Counted from the stretch's first letter, positions 1 to 12,890 are shown. The stretch is 64,000 bases of DNA from Mytilus trossulus (GCF_036588685.1 NC_086374.1:19832886-19896885); one strand, 5' to 3'. Made by a program: numbers and translations. Notes: generated by a model from the sequence alone, not told the origin.

Positions 1-437
1 ATAAATTCTTTAAAAAAAATTCAAGCAGTTGCTGGAAAATGAAAATGATGTCAACTATGGACAAATAAATGTTAAGAGTTTTCTTAAGGAACATATTAAG
101 ACATTTGCATACAAGGTACAAAGCATAAAGGTCTTTAAACTAAAATATAAAGCTTTATACAAATACTTTAAGCCCTCCATAGATTGTAATCTGTAGGTGT
201 AGTATTGAAAGTAGCAGGCCAAACACAATTTGAAAACTCTGGTGAACTGGACATATAATATAGTTTCCAGTCTACTTTTGGTCTCATTTAATTTTGTGAT
301 GCTGGATTGCTGTCTCATTTACACATCCTCCTGGTCTCCTTTTATTCATAGAATTGTTATCTCTCATAGATTTTCAGGTTGAAAAACAATGTGTTGATTA
401 TACAGATAATGTAGATCTTTATAGCCTGCAACTTTTT
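1..437. other. Gene-free left edge
   Basis: AT-rich sequence with short reading frames only. None shows recognisable protein similarity or splice structure. It ends at the T-run that borders the first large dispersed element. Confidence 0.5.
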
Positions 438-1763
438 AGCTCACCTGGCCCGAAGGGCCAAGTGAGCTTTTCTCATCACTTGGCGTCCGGCGTCCGTCGT
501 CGTCGTCGTCGTCCGTCGTCGTCCGTCGTCGTCCGTCGTCGTTAACTTTTACAAAAATCTTCTCCTCTGAAACTACTGGGCCAAATCAAACCAAACTTGG
601 CCACAATCATCATTGGGGTATCTAGTTTAAAAAATGTGTGGCGTGACCCGGTCAACCAACCAAGATGGCCGCCACGGCTAAAAATAGAACATAGGGGTAA
701 AATGCAGTTTTTGGCTTATAACTCAAAAACCAAAGCATAAAGAGCAAATCTGACAAGGGATAAAAATGTTTATCAGGTCAAGATCTATCTGCCCTGAAAT
801 TTTCAGATGAATCGGTCAATCGGTTGTTGGGTTGCTGCCCCTGAATTGGTAATTTTGAAGAAATTTTGCTGTTTTTGGTTATTATCTTGAATATTATTAT
901 AGATAGAGATAAACTGTAAACAGCAATAATGTTCAGCAAAGTAAGATCTACAAATAAGTCAGCATGACCAAAATGGTCAGTTGACCCGTTTAGGAGTTAT
1001 TGCCCTTTATAGTCAATTTTTAACCATTTTTCGAAAATTAAAGTAATCTTTTACAAAAATCTTCTCCTCTGAAACTACTTGGCCAAATTAATCCAAACTT
1101 GGCCACAATCATCTTTGGGGTATCTAGTTTAAAAAATGTGTGGCGTGACCTGGTCAACCAACCAAGATGGCCGCCACCGCTAAAAATAGAACATAGGGGT
1201 AAAATGCAGTTTTTGGCTTATAACTCAAAAACCAAAGCATTTTGAGGAAATCTGACATGGGATAAAAATGTTTATCAGGTCAAGAACTATCTGCCCTGAA
1301 ATTTTCAGATGAATCGGTCAATCGGTTGTTGGGTTGCTGCCCCTGAATTGGTAATTTTGAGGAAATTTTGCTGTTTTTGGTTATTATCTTGAATATTATT
1401 ATAGATAGAGATAAATTGTAAACAGCAATAATGTTCAGCAAAGTAAGATCTACAAATAAGTCAGCATGACCAAAATGGTCAGTTGACCCCTTTAGGAGTT
1501 ATTGCCCTTTATAGTCAATTTTTAACAATTTTCATTAATTTGGTAAATTTATGTAAATTTTTACCAAATATAGTTCTCTGTTACTAATGGGCAAAGTTCA
1601 TGATAGATATAATTGTAAGAAGCAAAATCGTTCAGTAAAGTAAGAACTTCAAACACATCACCATCACCAAAATACAATTTTGTCATGAATCCATTTGTGT
1701 CCTTTGTTTAATATGCACATAGACCAAGGTGAGCGACACAGGCTCTTTAGAGCCTCTAGTTTA
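438..1763 (+). mobile_element. Family-1 hairpin-ended dispersed element, copy A
   Basis: The 5' end is a strong hairpin (AGCTCAC and TGGCCC paired with GGGCCA and GTGAGCT), followed by a GTCGTC-rich microsatellite at about 487-541. Two tandem monomers of about 502 bp follow, the shared CTTTTACAAAAATC landmark lying at 546 and 1048. The 3' end is a second hairpin (AGGCTCT/AGAGCCT) followed by CTAGTTT. T-runs border both ends. There is no coding capacity. Sister copies are at 15820, 21492, 31144, 39824 and 41082. The structure resembles non-autonomous Helentron/HINE elements; that class is inference. Confidence 0.85.
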
Positions 1764-1984
1764 GGCATGCTTTAATTTGATTTTAGTCATTAGGTAGACA
1801 AATAAACAAACCAATTCTTGTGTGTATTTTGTGGGCAAATGCTATGCTCTTTATTTCTTGCATCTGTAGGGTCTCAATATTGTTGACAAATTCAATACGT
1901 CTGCATAGCTGTATTTTCCTGAAGCCAATGTTTCTAACCAGTATATGGATGTTTTATTAAAGTTCATAAATTTAAGAGTAACTT

Positions 1985-2104
1985 CAGAGGCGGATTTAGG
2001 GGGGGGGGGGGGGGGGGCCTTTTGAGAAAAAATGTTCGTTGATTATATAGGGAATCACTGGTATAGTGGGTTGCCACTTATAAAAAATTCTAGATTCGCC
2101 TCTG
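1985..2104. mobile_element. Short MITE-like element with a G19 tract
   Basis: About 120 bp bounded by imperfect terminal inverted repeats: CAGAGGCGGATTTAG at the left, and at the right a sequence whose reverse complement starts CAGAGGCGAATCTAG. A run of 19 G (1999-2017) follows the left terminus. No coding capacity and no clear target-site duplication. A relative with similar ends is at 20923-21018. Confidence 0.65.
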
Positions 2105-2680
2105 AATTTTACACATTTTATTGGAAGTATAATTCATGTGGAGGCTGATTTGGCATAAATCTGACTTTTTTATTTTCATTTTTACTGATTTCACTGTAGA
2201 GCAGATTATTGATGATTATCTGCACACACTATCATAGTAAATGAAGGTTCCAAGTAGCTATACATGGACTCATTTATAGATCCAAGAGAGGGGTTCTGGG
2301 GGTTGGAACTCTTTAATGATCAATGCCTTCACATTGGGGACATATGGTTGGAACCCCCCTCCTTTTAAAAAAGACTGGATCAATCCTGGGGCCTCCTTGG
2401 TAACAAATAACACATGTTTATTAATTTTGTCTTGACATGGGATATGTATACTTCTCAATCAGGTCAAAACATATTTTCATCATTTGGTTCACGCATGTCG
2501 TGTGTTTTGTTACCCCTGCTTTGATGCCATGAGGGTGTGTAAGGAAAATATATAAATACAAAACAGGCTTTTTTTTAACATTTATTACATAACAACATAG
2601 AAAATAAATCTCCTTCTTCCCAGGATATGACATAACCTCACTCATGTTAAATATACAACAAACATGTTTAGGTGTAAAGC

Positions 2681-2856
2681 ACTGAACCTTGGATCATTGT
2701 TAACACTGGTACCCCTATACCAGATATCCTACAAAGATCTAACACTCAGAATATTACATCAAGTAGTTACTGAACCTTGGATCATTGTTAACACTGGTAC
2801 CCCTATACCAGATGTCCTACAAAGATCTAACACTCAGAATATTACATCAAGTAGTT
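2681..2856. repeat. Two-copy 88-bp tandem duplication
   Basis: Two adjacent nearly identical 88-bp units (2681-2768 and 2769-2856), both beginning ACTGAACCTTGG; one difference noted (ATATCC versus ATGTCC). The high identity implies a recent duplication. Confidence 0.9.
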
Positions 2857-4899
2857 ACTATGTAAATACTGCTAAATAGCATAAAGTACAATTACTTTAC
2901 ATTAATATATAATAATAGAAAACAATGGATCAGCAATGCTGGTAGCAATCTACAAAACAAGATAAAACATTTCTCAATTCATTCAGAGAAAATTGTTTGA
3001 CATTTTCCCCAAAAAACAATTTGAGATTATTTTCCAAATGTCAGATGGGAGATATATATATTTTCAAAAATAAAATGCTCCTGTAAAAACCTTTTTTTAA
3101 TTATTTTTTGCATCTTAACAACCAAGACTTTTCAAGTACCGTAATCACTATTTTGGCTTGCTGATAAAGATACTTTTACAAAAAGACACCGCAATAGAGA
3201 AGGTGAGTATTTTGTAATTTCTACCTGAATTAATAAAAATTTATTATGTGGCATAAAGCAAGGACCAGATTTTTACTTCTGTATAAATGTTCAAGTTAGG
3301 TGTACTTAGGGTCTTACCCAAATGTTAAATTAGCGAAAGCTATGAATGGCTTTATACTAAATGGTATGTAAAAGACATAAATAATGCCCTCCCTTTAAAA
3401 GTACTGAGATAAAGGTAGGTCACTGTGACCCAGTCTTGTTAGTCAAAAATGTAATGGTCACTTGCATTTGATATCTCAATTAAAAACTAAGTAAATGCAA
3501 AACTTAGAAAAAGTCTGTCTAGGTAAAAGTATGAAATTTCAGTCATAGTTTTTAGATATCTGACAAATGAACCTAAATGGAGACAGAAAAACAAATCAGT
3601 GTAATAAAAAAGATAAGAATTAAGGCATACATGTATATGCTCTAAAAATACAGGACAAATTATAGATTACTTAGCTATAGAGTTGTGATAAAAAATATCA
3701 ATGGATGCAAATTAATTACTTGAGTTGTAAGTTGCTGTTTCTTTGATATATACAACTCCTTTTAATCATATTGGTTTATCATTTAAACATGTCTGTTTAC
3801 CTGAGCTCTAATATGACATTTATACAAACAGTTTATTACAAAAAAATTAAAATGCCCTTAATAAAAACCCTTGAAATATTTGTAAGATTTATACAATCAA
3901 TGAACTGCATATTTGTTAAAATGGCCAGTTGATGATAAAATTATCTAAATTTATTTTATCATGAATTCAGCACCATAAGACTTTTCTATACTACACAATA
4001 ATTAAGTTTCAATTTCAATTCTTCGACATGAACTTTAAAAAACCATACAAGCGATATTCAATCCCTCCATTTATAAGTACTGTAAACATTTGATTTTTTC
4101 CTTATGTCAACATTGAGCAAAAATTGATGGTCAATGAAGTGTCTACTGTAATATGCAAATAAACTCAACTGATTCTGAAAGTAGACCTCTGTAGATACAC
4201 ATATCTACAAGAACAAGAATGATACAATGTATTAAAGGCTAGCAAAGAATGTACAAACTTTAAAATGCACAAGAAACAATAACGAACTTTTTTGCATATA
4301 TAAACATGAATTATTTTCTAACAAAATACCTAAAAAAATATGAAATGTAAAAAATATTTATGCTAAAAAGCAACTAAGAAATATTAAGTCTATGTATTAA
4401 AACTTGAGTACAAATAGCATAAAAAAATTGAAATAGGATATTCTGAAATAATTCAACTACAATTCAAAAACACTTTCCTTTATTTTTTCAAAGGACACAA
4501 TAGCCAAACTTTCAAAAGATTGAAATTTTCTATTTTCTTTTCAAGCCTAGAAATGTATAGCACATAAAAAAATAATGAAATGTATAATAATTTAATTTAT
4601 ATATACATAATGTATGTTTTTGAGTTGATATATCCAAGTTGAAACACTAGTTTCTACCCAATAATCTTTTACAACAATATGTTTCAACTTTTTGCATGTA
4701 GTTGTGGGAGCTAAAAGATTGTTTTCCTATACATATCTTTCACCATCTCCATAAGTTCATAAGTCATTTCATGGCATGCATAATAAGAGATAAAATATCA
4801 ACACAAAATGCTTTCATAAAGCAATAACAAGGTAGCACAGCAATAACAAAAGACATTATTTATCCACAGTGAGGCTATGGGACAACCTGGGCTTCATCG
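2857..4899. other. Presumed 3' flank/3' UTR side of the dsRNA-binding gene
   Basis: Very AT-rich sequence without open frames or recognised repeats, immediately downstream (minus strand) of the stop codon at 4900-4902. Minus-strand AATAAA candidates occur at 4479-4484 and, much further out, 2581-2586, so part of this stretch is probably 3' UTR. Its true length cannot be read from sequence alone. Confidence 0.4.
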
Positions 4900-7800
4900 C
4901 TATGACTTGATCATAAGTTTAAGATATTGCAATGCATTGTGGGCTGCATGAGCATGAGCATCATAAATATTCTGTCCTGACCCGTGTAGAACAGCTACTG
5001 GCAATGTTGATAACTGGACAAGACACTGTCTTAATCCTGAAATAATACAACAAATATTAATCTACAACACAAGGAGTAATAGCAAATAAATAAAATTGGC
5101 ATAATACACATGCACACCTATATGTTATCTTTCAACTTTTCTCTATAAAATATCTCATGACTTTAACATTATCATGCCTGAATATTTGAAAAATTATTGA
5201 GAAGACAGTCTAGTTAATGATGGAATGATTTCAACAGGTAAAGTATTTTGAATTAATTATTTCACGCACACTTTGATACATTTTTGTTTTATTATTGTCA
5301 TGTACTTGGTATTCATGGCAGACCTTTGGTAATCTCAATTAAAATTTACACAATTTGTCAGACTGCTTTAGAACTTGACATATGTTTCTACTGCTGAGGA
5401 CTACCCTTATCTATAGTAATTGTATAAACTGTCTTTTCTACTGCTGAGGACTACCCTTAACTATAGTAATTGTATAAACTGTCTCTAGGGTACATACTTT
5501 ATTACATGTAACACACACTTATTTCCCGTATATTATAAAATTCTCATCTCCATTTACACAAAATTCTGTTTAATGTGACAACTTTCAATATTTAATCACC
5601 TTATCATAAAACTTTACTCAAAGGTTCTAGATAAATGGGTACTGGTAGATTTATTAGAAAGTTATCTAACGTCTTTGTCATTTGGTCTCAGGGGAGAATT
5701 GTCTCATTGGCAAACATACATCTTATGTTTATTTATACAATTCAAAAGAATGAAAACAGTACATTACTGTGACACAATAAGCCATGTAAATAATAGCAAG
5801 GACAGCAACTTAAGGTCTGTTATATCTGATCTCTTTTGTAAGTATTTATTATTGAAGAAATAATAAAGGTGTAGTCACTTTTTATTATTGGAGTCATCTT
5901 GATATGCTGGATTTTTTCATAGACGATCCAATATTGACTTTCAAGACTTTGTGAAATTGAGCAGTTTTGTTTTCTTAAATTTCATTTTACATTATTGCAC
6001 TGACATTTATTTCATTGTCCAACATTCCCCATTTTGTAACTTATGTTCAGAAATCCTTCACAGCCTACCTGAATGACTAGTTTCCTCTATATCTAAATAA
6101 TTGACTTCAAATCTTTGAGCTTCAGCAATCTCCTGTAACATCTGACAGTAGTTTGTTGAAGGGGCAGTGAGTGAAGCATTTTTTATTTTGCCATTTTTCT
6201 TGTCAACTTTGGCAATTTTGTTGTAAAACTGTTGTATTTCTTTGTTTTGTTTGGCAGCTGGAATAGGAACACGTTTCTTCCCCTCTTTCAGAGCTGTGTA
6301 TGACTGCCTGAGTTCTGTGGCACTCTGTTGTAAAAATAAAAAACTTGTTAAACAACAGGCTCTTAAACTCAATATTAAGATATAAATTTTAACCCATTAA
6401 AACTTCATTCAATGGAAAGTTCATGTTATGAAGGTGTATTAGGCATATGTATAAACAAATATAACCCCAACATAATTCTATCTGGTATATCATATTTAAT
6501 ATGATAGACAGGATCAATAAGTGTTGATGTTAAATAATTTATGAAATAAAAGTAATACTATATTTCATTACATACCACTGAAAGCTATAACTGATGAGCT
6601 TTTTTCATTTAAATGCCATGCTGTTCGATTGTATTCATGGATATACATTTTTTATGAGTAAAGAGAATACAAAAAATATGCAGATTTCATGGTTCAAAAT
6701 AAACTGAGATCTTTAAAAATGTAAGAGTTATCTTATAATTATTTTCAACAAGAATTCATCTTATGTTGGAATTCAGTTAAATATCATTTTGTCATCCATC
6801 ATCTTATCAACTTTTAAGTTTTAATAGAAGTGCTAACATATTTCTTTGATGAAAAATAAATGGTCATCTGCTAATTGTTAAAGAATTAACATACTACTCA
6901 TGCTTATAGCTGCCTGATCCTGAAATCCTGGGTTAAAAAAACACTAAATCCCAAGGTACAGAATTTAAATAAATTAAAATCCTGACATCCTGAAATTCAA
7001 AAAAAGAAAAGAATTCCCAGATCACGAAAGGGTCAATCCCAAAATCCCAAGCTTAAAAACAACGGATCCCGGAGTCCTGATAAAGGTCTTCTAAGGATAT
7101 AAGATTTACCAGGAGGATGTCGTCTTCCTCCTCCTCCTCTTCAATTACTGCCTGTTCTTCTCCGTCCTGTGTCAATGATCTTATATGTGTCAACATGGCC
7201 AAAGCAGCTGCCCTTTTAGCTTCCTTTTTAGATCGTCCTGTTCCTGGAGAGAAAATGGAAACACTATTGTTATTATATTTGTCATTACAAAAGAGCTTAA
7301 AAATAATCAAAGGTCATTTTCCAACTTGATAAAAACCCTTTTCATAAAATCAATTTCAAATTTTCAAACTTTTATCCACTTACATTTTTTAATCTTTTAA
7401 TTGCAGATTTTCAAAACTTCTAGACATGTGTACTTTTCTTAAGCATCATCAATGCTGGCATGTGTTTCATTTGATTAGCTATATTCACAACTGAAGGCTG
7501 TTAGTTATCCTGTTTTAATTATTTACATTTGTCAATTTGGAGACTTAAATAGCTGACTTTGTGGTGTGTTTTTTTTCTCCGCATTTTTGAAGGCTGTATA
7601 GTAACATGTAGTGGTTATCTTGTATGTCATTTGGTCTCTGATGGAGGGTAGAAGTTGTATGTATATTAAAACATCTTGTACAGAATGTTATTCAACTTCT
7701 AATCACTGCTTCAAACAGTATAAGTTGATGATAAAATACAATCATTATTTCCTATCACCTGTTTAAAAATGAAATTTTGCATTTTTCTATTAATAAAATA

Positions 7801-10728
7801 AAAAGCATCATCATACAGATTTAGAGTAAAATTTTAATAGTTTATGCCAGTGTATTCATTTGAAATTTGGGCTGTTTGAGTTCAATTTTTTTTTTGATCA
7901 AATCATGTGCGAAAATTTGGTCGCTAATGCTAAAATTGGGGTTTTATACTTTTTGCAAGTCATTTACCATGTCAACTCTATATTGCAGTATTGCACATTA
8001 ATGATTTTTCATCATATGCCCTTATAAATTAAAACTTCATCAACTTGGAATATGGAGAGATCACATAACATATAAAAATCGTAAGGCTTCTTCAGAACAC
8101 AGTGTCTGGATTACCTTTGCTGATGTTTATAACAGGCTCAACAAAAATAAGGAAAAACTTAATAAAAATATTGCTGTCAATACTATCTTTTGATTGTAAG
8201 AAGCTTCTATTCAATTTTGGTAAAAATCCAGGATAGTTTATGAATCTAATAAATGCTTTAAAAAATTTCACTACAGACTGTATGTAATGTTAAACCTGAA
8301 GTCCATTTATGAGTAAAATATGGAAAAAAATCATTTTGCATATACTAAATTTACTTCTAGATACTTTCTTATGATCACAAAAAAGCTTCTGGCAAAATTT
8401 GGTACAAATCCAGGATAGTTTAAGAAAGTTATTAAAATTTTAAAAACTTTAACCACAGAGTGAATGTAATGTTTCCTGGCAGAAAAACATTAAGTCCATT
8501 TATAAGTAAAATACAGAAAAACAGGATTATTTTTTTTACAAAATTTACTTCTGGATACTATCTTATGATCATAAACAAGCTTATGTCCAAGATTGGTAGA
8601 AATCAAGGATAGTTTAAGAAAGATATTAAAATTTTAAAACTTTAACCACAGAGTGAATATTTGTGGACGTTGCCACGGAGGACTAAGACGACTAAATGTA
8701 GGATCACTATAACTTGCTTTTTTTCTACAAAAGTCAAAGGCTCAACAAAAAAGAGCATAAGAAATATTATTAGTTGGTTTTTTTTTGCTCTAAACTCTTA
8801 CCTTTTTCTGAGTACTTTCCTAGTTTAACTGAACATGAAAACTCCCTTGCATGTGGTGGTCCCATATCACTGGAGAACTCATACACAGGTGGTTTCAGGA
8901 GACGTTTCTGTGTAAACTCCTGTAGCTCACCTACTGGGTTCCCTGGACCATCTTCATCATTTTTGCTAGTGTCACTGAAAATTTTTTTTTTTTTTTTTTA
9001 TAGAAGAATGTTGTGTAATCTTATTTATTTTACCAAATCTTTTTTCAGAAATTGTAAAGAGTAAAACGTTAATTTGAAGTTCTGGATAAACAAACAGACA
9101 TTGTGTAGAGTAAAATGTTAATTTGAAGTTCCCCAAATATGTTATCATATCATCATGATCATTCTTCCTTGGATATTTTTTTTGAAGGTGCCATATAGCA
9201 GTATATAATTAATATATCAAGTTACAGGTTTTTTGTAAAAACTTTTATCTACTTATTTCTAATTTGTGAATTTCTTTCCAAAATTGTCTTCTAGGTACAA
9301 TGTACTTACTTTTCAGGAACAACTTCAGGTGTTTCATTGTTGGGTAACCCCAGTATTCTGTTTAAAGCTGCTTGGGCTGCTGCATGCTTAGCCTTCTTTT
9401 TGCTTGATCCTGAAAATTCACAGATATTATTTGGTAAATAGAAACAAAAGCAAATTAATTCATAAATAATAATTTTAAGTCCATCTGATCAATTTTGACT
9501 ATTAATAATATAACTGTAGAGAGTCTTATAACAACAACACTTTAGGGACTGCTGCAGAAATTTATTGATCAACATATTTCGGGGCCTAGGGCAATGTCAT
9601 CAGGATAAAAAAAAAAAATCATGCTGAAGTACAAAATCAGGTTTCAAAAATTTAAACGCCACAATGGTAAAATGGTAAGAAACGATAAATAGCAATTGAA
9701 AGTGAAAGTTTTGCTATTTATAACGTTACTTACCATTGTAACATTGTATCAGCAGTCCATGAAAGTGTTGTTGTTATAAGACTCTCTACATTTTATATTT
9801 TTTACCATAACGACCCTGCATACCTGAAGTATCCACTTTATGGACTCTACTGTACTAGATTCACCAGGCGTTGGTTCACTTTGGTTTGTTATTAATAATA
9901 ATATACTGTTTTATGATATAAATGACTACCAAACTGAGTGATGTCAAATGACACCTTCTGAAAAATATGTTTTTTTGAAAAAACATTATTGATCAATACT
10001 TAATTATAAGAAAAAAAATAATGAATAGCTTAAAACAAGTTAATATCATCCAGTTGATTATTTTAGTAAAAAGGATCAATACATCTTGATAAATTACCCT
10101 TGTTACAGAAAAACAGGTCAACTGACCACATAGAGTCATATACACAACAGCTTGGGTGGATTTTGCTTTTTCCACCGGCCCACCCGTGTCCACCCTACTA
10201 TAACCTTTTTTTTCTCTGTAAAAATAGTGATAAGAAATGCTTATCTGCTTTTTTCAATTGACTGTACTTGCCAGTCTTTCGATTAAACAAAAGAAATTGC
10301 ATGCCTACTCATATGGGAGGGCCTAGTGGACAAGCTAGAAATTTTGTCCACCTGGTGCCCACTCCCACTGTGGACGGGCGGACAAAGCAAAATTCACCTG
10401 AGCTGTAGTGTTGTAAACAATCATATCATTACAGTTTCTCAGCTTAAGGCCTCTTCTGAATATTTGAAGGACCTCAAGATGTACTTTTGATATGACTGCT
10501 ATTTTGGTTGATTGGTTGGTTGTCAGACATTTTAACAATAACAGCATTTGTTTGATTGTGATTACCTTTTCCAGTGGAGACTATATCCCCAACAGTTACA
10601 CTCATGATGAATATTGGTTCATGCACAGCACCTTCATTAGCCATCAGGTCATATTGGGGAGTGATGCCTCTTCTGGTGCACAATTCTTGAAGGTAACTGA
10701 TAGGCGTTTTACCTGCTGGAATCGCCAT
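4900..10728 (-). CDS. TARBP2: TARBP2/PRKRA-family protein with three dsRNA-binding domains (6 exons, 320 aa)
   Basis: Coding exons in transcript order: 10728-10566, 9409-9310, 8974-8802, 7243-7110, 6324-6069, 5036-4900. All introns are GT-AG and the phases join to 321 codons including TAG. dsRBD1 spans about residues 6-75 (GKTPISYLQELC at its start, SSKKKAKHAAAQAA as its RNA-contacting helix). dsRBD2 is about 100-166 (NPVGELQEF to GRSKKEAKRAAA). An acidic run EEEEEEDD precedes a lysine-rich linker. dsRBD3 is about 246-320 (CLVQLSTLPVAVLHGSG, HAAHNALQYLKLM). In this family domains 1 and 2 bind dsRNA and domain 3 binds Dicer or mediates dimerisation, so a cytoplasmic role in small-RNA loading or dsRNA signalling is expected. 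The length fits (human PRKRA 313, TARBP2 366 aa). The ATG lies directly after an acceptor-like TTTTAG and an in-frame stop precedes it, so a 5' UTR intron probably ends there; a further upstream coding exon is not excluded. PRKRA versus TARBP2 cannot be decided, as invertebrates commonly have one ancestor-like gene. Confidence 0.9.
5386..5485. repeat. 50-bp tandem duplication in intron 5 of the dsRBD gene
   Basis: Two head-to-tail units of 50 bp sharing CTACTGCTGAGGACTACCC and TATAGTAATTGTATAAACTG, with one clear mismatch. It lies within intron 5 (5037-6068). Confidence 0.85.
8186..8670. repeat. Imperfect ~190-bp tandem repeats in intron 3 of the dsRBD gene
   Basis: Three diverged units share AATCCAGGATAGTTTA (8226, 8408; AATCAAGGATAGTTTAAG near 8592), CCACAGAGTGAAT, AAGTCCATTTAT and TCTTATGATCA. 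They lie within intron 3 (7244-8801). They look like an old remnant of a dispersed tandem-monomer repeat. Confidence 0.7.
9515..9790. mobile_element. MITE-like element with ~40-bp terminal inverted repeats
   Basis: The left end TGTAGAGAGTCTTATAACAA continues to GGACTGCTG at 9554. The right end (about 9750-9790) is its near-perfect reverse complement, ending ACTCTCTACA. The interior (about 195 bp) has no coding capacity. It lies in intron 1 of the dsRBD gene (9410-10565). No target-site duplication was confirmed. Confidence 0.8.
10148..10405. mobile_element. Second MITE-like element in intron 1 of the dsRBD gene
   Basis: About 258 bp. The left terminus CAGCTTGGGTGGATTTTGCT is mirrored by the right terminus, whose reverse complement reads CAGCTCAGGTGAATTTTGCT. 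The arms extend through CCACC/GTCCAC-rich sequence with some divergence. The right end lies about 160 bp from the exon 1 donor. No coding capacity. Confidence 0.7.
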
Positions 10729-10875
10729 CTAAAACATGAAGCAGATATATATTGGAACTACATTTGCAAGTATAACATATAAACCATGATCTGATGTTCA
10801 GTAGTTGTCATTTTTTTATGTGGTTCACAAGTGTTTCTTGTTTTTTATATAGATAAGACTGTTGGTTTTTCTGAT

Positions 10876-11030
10876 TCAATCGTTTTACACTAGTCATTTT
10901 TGGGGCCCTTTATAGCTTGCTGTTTGGTGTGAGCTAGGGCTCTATGTTGAAGACCGTACTTTGGCCTATAATGGCCTGGTTTACTTTTATAACTTGTGAC
11001 GATGGGGAGTTGTTTTCATTGTTTTTAGCT
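10876..11030 (+). repeat. SINE-like dispersed repeat (GGGGCCCTTTATAGC family)
   Basis: Begins GGGGCCCTTTATAGCTTGCT and continues through a GTGTGAGC and GAAGACCGTACTTT segment to GGGGAGTTGTTTTCA. The same order of blocks occurs at 15674-15818 and 60929-61075. In those copies the 3' part reads GAGTTGTCTCATTGGCA, a motif I associate from memory with mussel repeats. A search would be needed to class it as a SINE. Confidence 0.6.
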
Positions 11031-11902
11031 GTTCCCCTAATGGATCGGCAGTTTCTTTCCGAGATCCTTTATCATAGGATTTTCGGCTTTCCTCTACCAG
11101 GTATACAGCTGGGCATTTAGCGGTATCGGTTTGGATTCCAAGTATGTCCTCTCCGGTTTCCCGTTCGTTGTCTAGGCATTTGTGCGGCATCCGGGGTGAC
11201 CTTATCCCTTATTTTGTAAATAATGTTTTTTTACATTATGCATTTTTTATATTTTTGAGGATGAGCGAATCGAGTGAGTGGGTGTGTTTGTATTCTTTAT
11301 TACATTGTACTTATTGTTTTGGGGAAGGTTAACTTTCTGGTAGTAAGACCTGTCACGGCCAGGCTGGGAGACTGGATATGCAAATGCTCACATAAAATCT
11401 GTACCAACACAGTGTGTTAAATGTCTTCCCTTTTACACCATAACCCATGGTGGTGCTCCGACTAAAGGAAGGAGATACGGAACATACATACAAACAATTG
11501 GCATGCATATCACATCTTCTTATTATTATATCTATATAAGTTGAACAAACAGTTCATTTGTACATATTCAGGATATCCCATATTCAAATAGACCTTAGAG
11601 GTCTTGAGAACTGTACTGATTTCAATGACGTCACAAAAAGATAAAAATTGGTATGCAAAATAACGTATACATTATATAATATACATTTGTATAACATAAA
11701 GAAATATTTGGATCATTGTGTGCAGGAAAATAAGCATGATAAAGTTCAAACATGAATAGGTACATTAATGTTTCAATGAAAAATATCTGACAAAAACAAA
11801 CTAAAAATGTTGACAAGCTAACCATGAAATTTTTAAAAGACTGTAAGGAAGACATTGGGTCCTTCCTGAGAGGCGGCATACAGACTAGTCACTACCCTAT
11901 CT

Positions 11903-12420
11903 TGGATCCAAGGCCATGCTTATATACAAAATGTAGCAGGGAATGAGATAGCAGACCACATACCAAAAGATGCAGCACAGGAGGCCTCATGTCTAAGTGA
12001 CCAATGCAATGTCAGATATGAAAAGTGCAGTAAAGATGTCAACAAAACTTAAATGGCAAAATAGATGAACTAGAAGCGAAACTGAAGATGTCAATAAAAC
12101 TTAAATGGCAAAATAGATGAACTAGAAGCGAAACTGGAGACAACTTCATGCATGTATTCCTTTTGTAAGACCCATGCACTTGATTATCAAAATTTAAGCT
12201 ATAGCATGTATAGGGAGAATCATGTCAGAATTTAGAACAGGTTACAAAAGACTAAATAAATATTGCCATCTGACAGATAGGTCAATCCCTCACGCTATAC
12301 TGGAAATGTGGCAAAGAAGAAATCACAGAACACTTTACACTCAACTATACAAGATACATTTTATTGTACCACCAGGAACTAGAAAAAATGTAAAGACAGC
12401 TGGAGATACATAAAATCCCA
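11903..12420 (+). pseudogene. Decayed LINE-type RNase H / C-terminal fragment
   Basis: From 11903 the frame reads WIQGHAYIQ then NVAGNEIADHIPKDAAQEA, matching the family pattern WxxGHxGIxGNExADxxAKxAA of the RNase H domain at the C terminus of non-LTR retrotransposon polyproteins. It meets a stop at about 12050. Downstream, after frame changes, CHLTDRSI (about 12267) and CGKEEITEHFTLN (about 12311 on) resemble the tail region found after RNase H in such elements. No reverse transcriptase or 5' part remains. It is a dead fragment. Confidence 0.6.
12034..12137. repeat. 52-bp tandem duplication inside the LINE remnant
   Basis: Two 52-bp units (12034-12085 and 12086-12137) sharing ACTTAAATGGCAAAATAGAT and GAACTAGAAGCGAAACTG, with one or two differences. 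The duplication postdates loss of coding function, since it contains stops. Confidence 0.85.
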
Positions 12421-12890
12421 AGAGATCTCAAGACACTACTAGCACCTTCATCTTCTTTCAGTAATTTCCTCCTGTGGTTAGGAGCACATCAATTTTATTA
12501 TTATTCACTGGGCTTATATTATACGGTCTTATATAGCTAAAATCACTTTGTTATTTAACAGTATAATTGCATATTAAAAAGACAATGAGCTTATATATTA
12601 CACGGATGATATTAAAAGTTAATTACTTTGATTCTTTGTTAAAAATAGTCACAAAGAAAGAAGCATACGAGATAACAGCATATCATAATCATGATAATAA
12701 GAGAATCAATATTTAGAGTTCAGGGTGATTCCATTCTTTTTACTAAGCCCTGAAGAATTCTGATCCCAGCGCCTAAACAATTTAACTAAAGTATACATTG
12801 TGACATTACTCAGAAAAACTATGGTACCAAGTAGAAACAATAAAGCACAAAGGGACCAGTTCAGTTGTGTCAAAATTAATATTGACTTTA

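Noticed and set aside
8974-9064. Open frame on the plus strand over exon 3 of the dsRBD gene (from 8774)
   Set aside because: It is the antisense shadow of the real minus-strand exon 8974-8802.
10987-11190. Minus-strand frame with gene-like composition upstream of the dsRBD gene
   Set aside because: It ends in a stop before any donor that could join it to the exon at 10728, overlaps a dispersed repeat, and shows no known domain.
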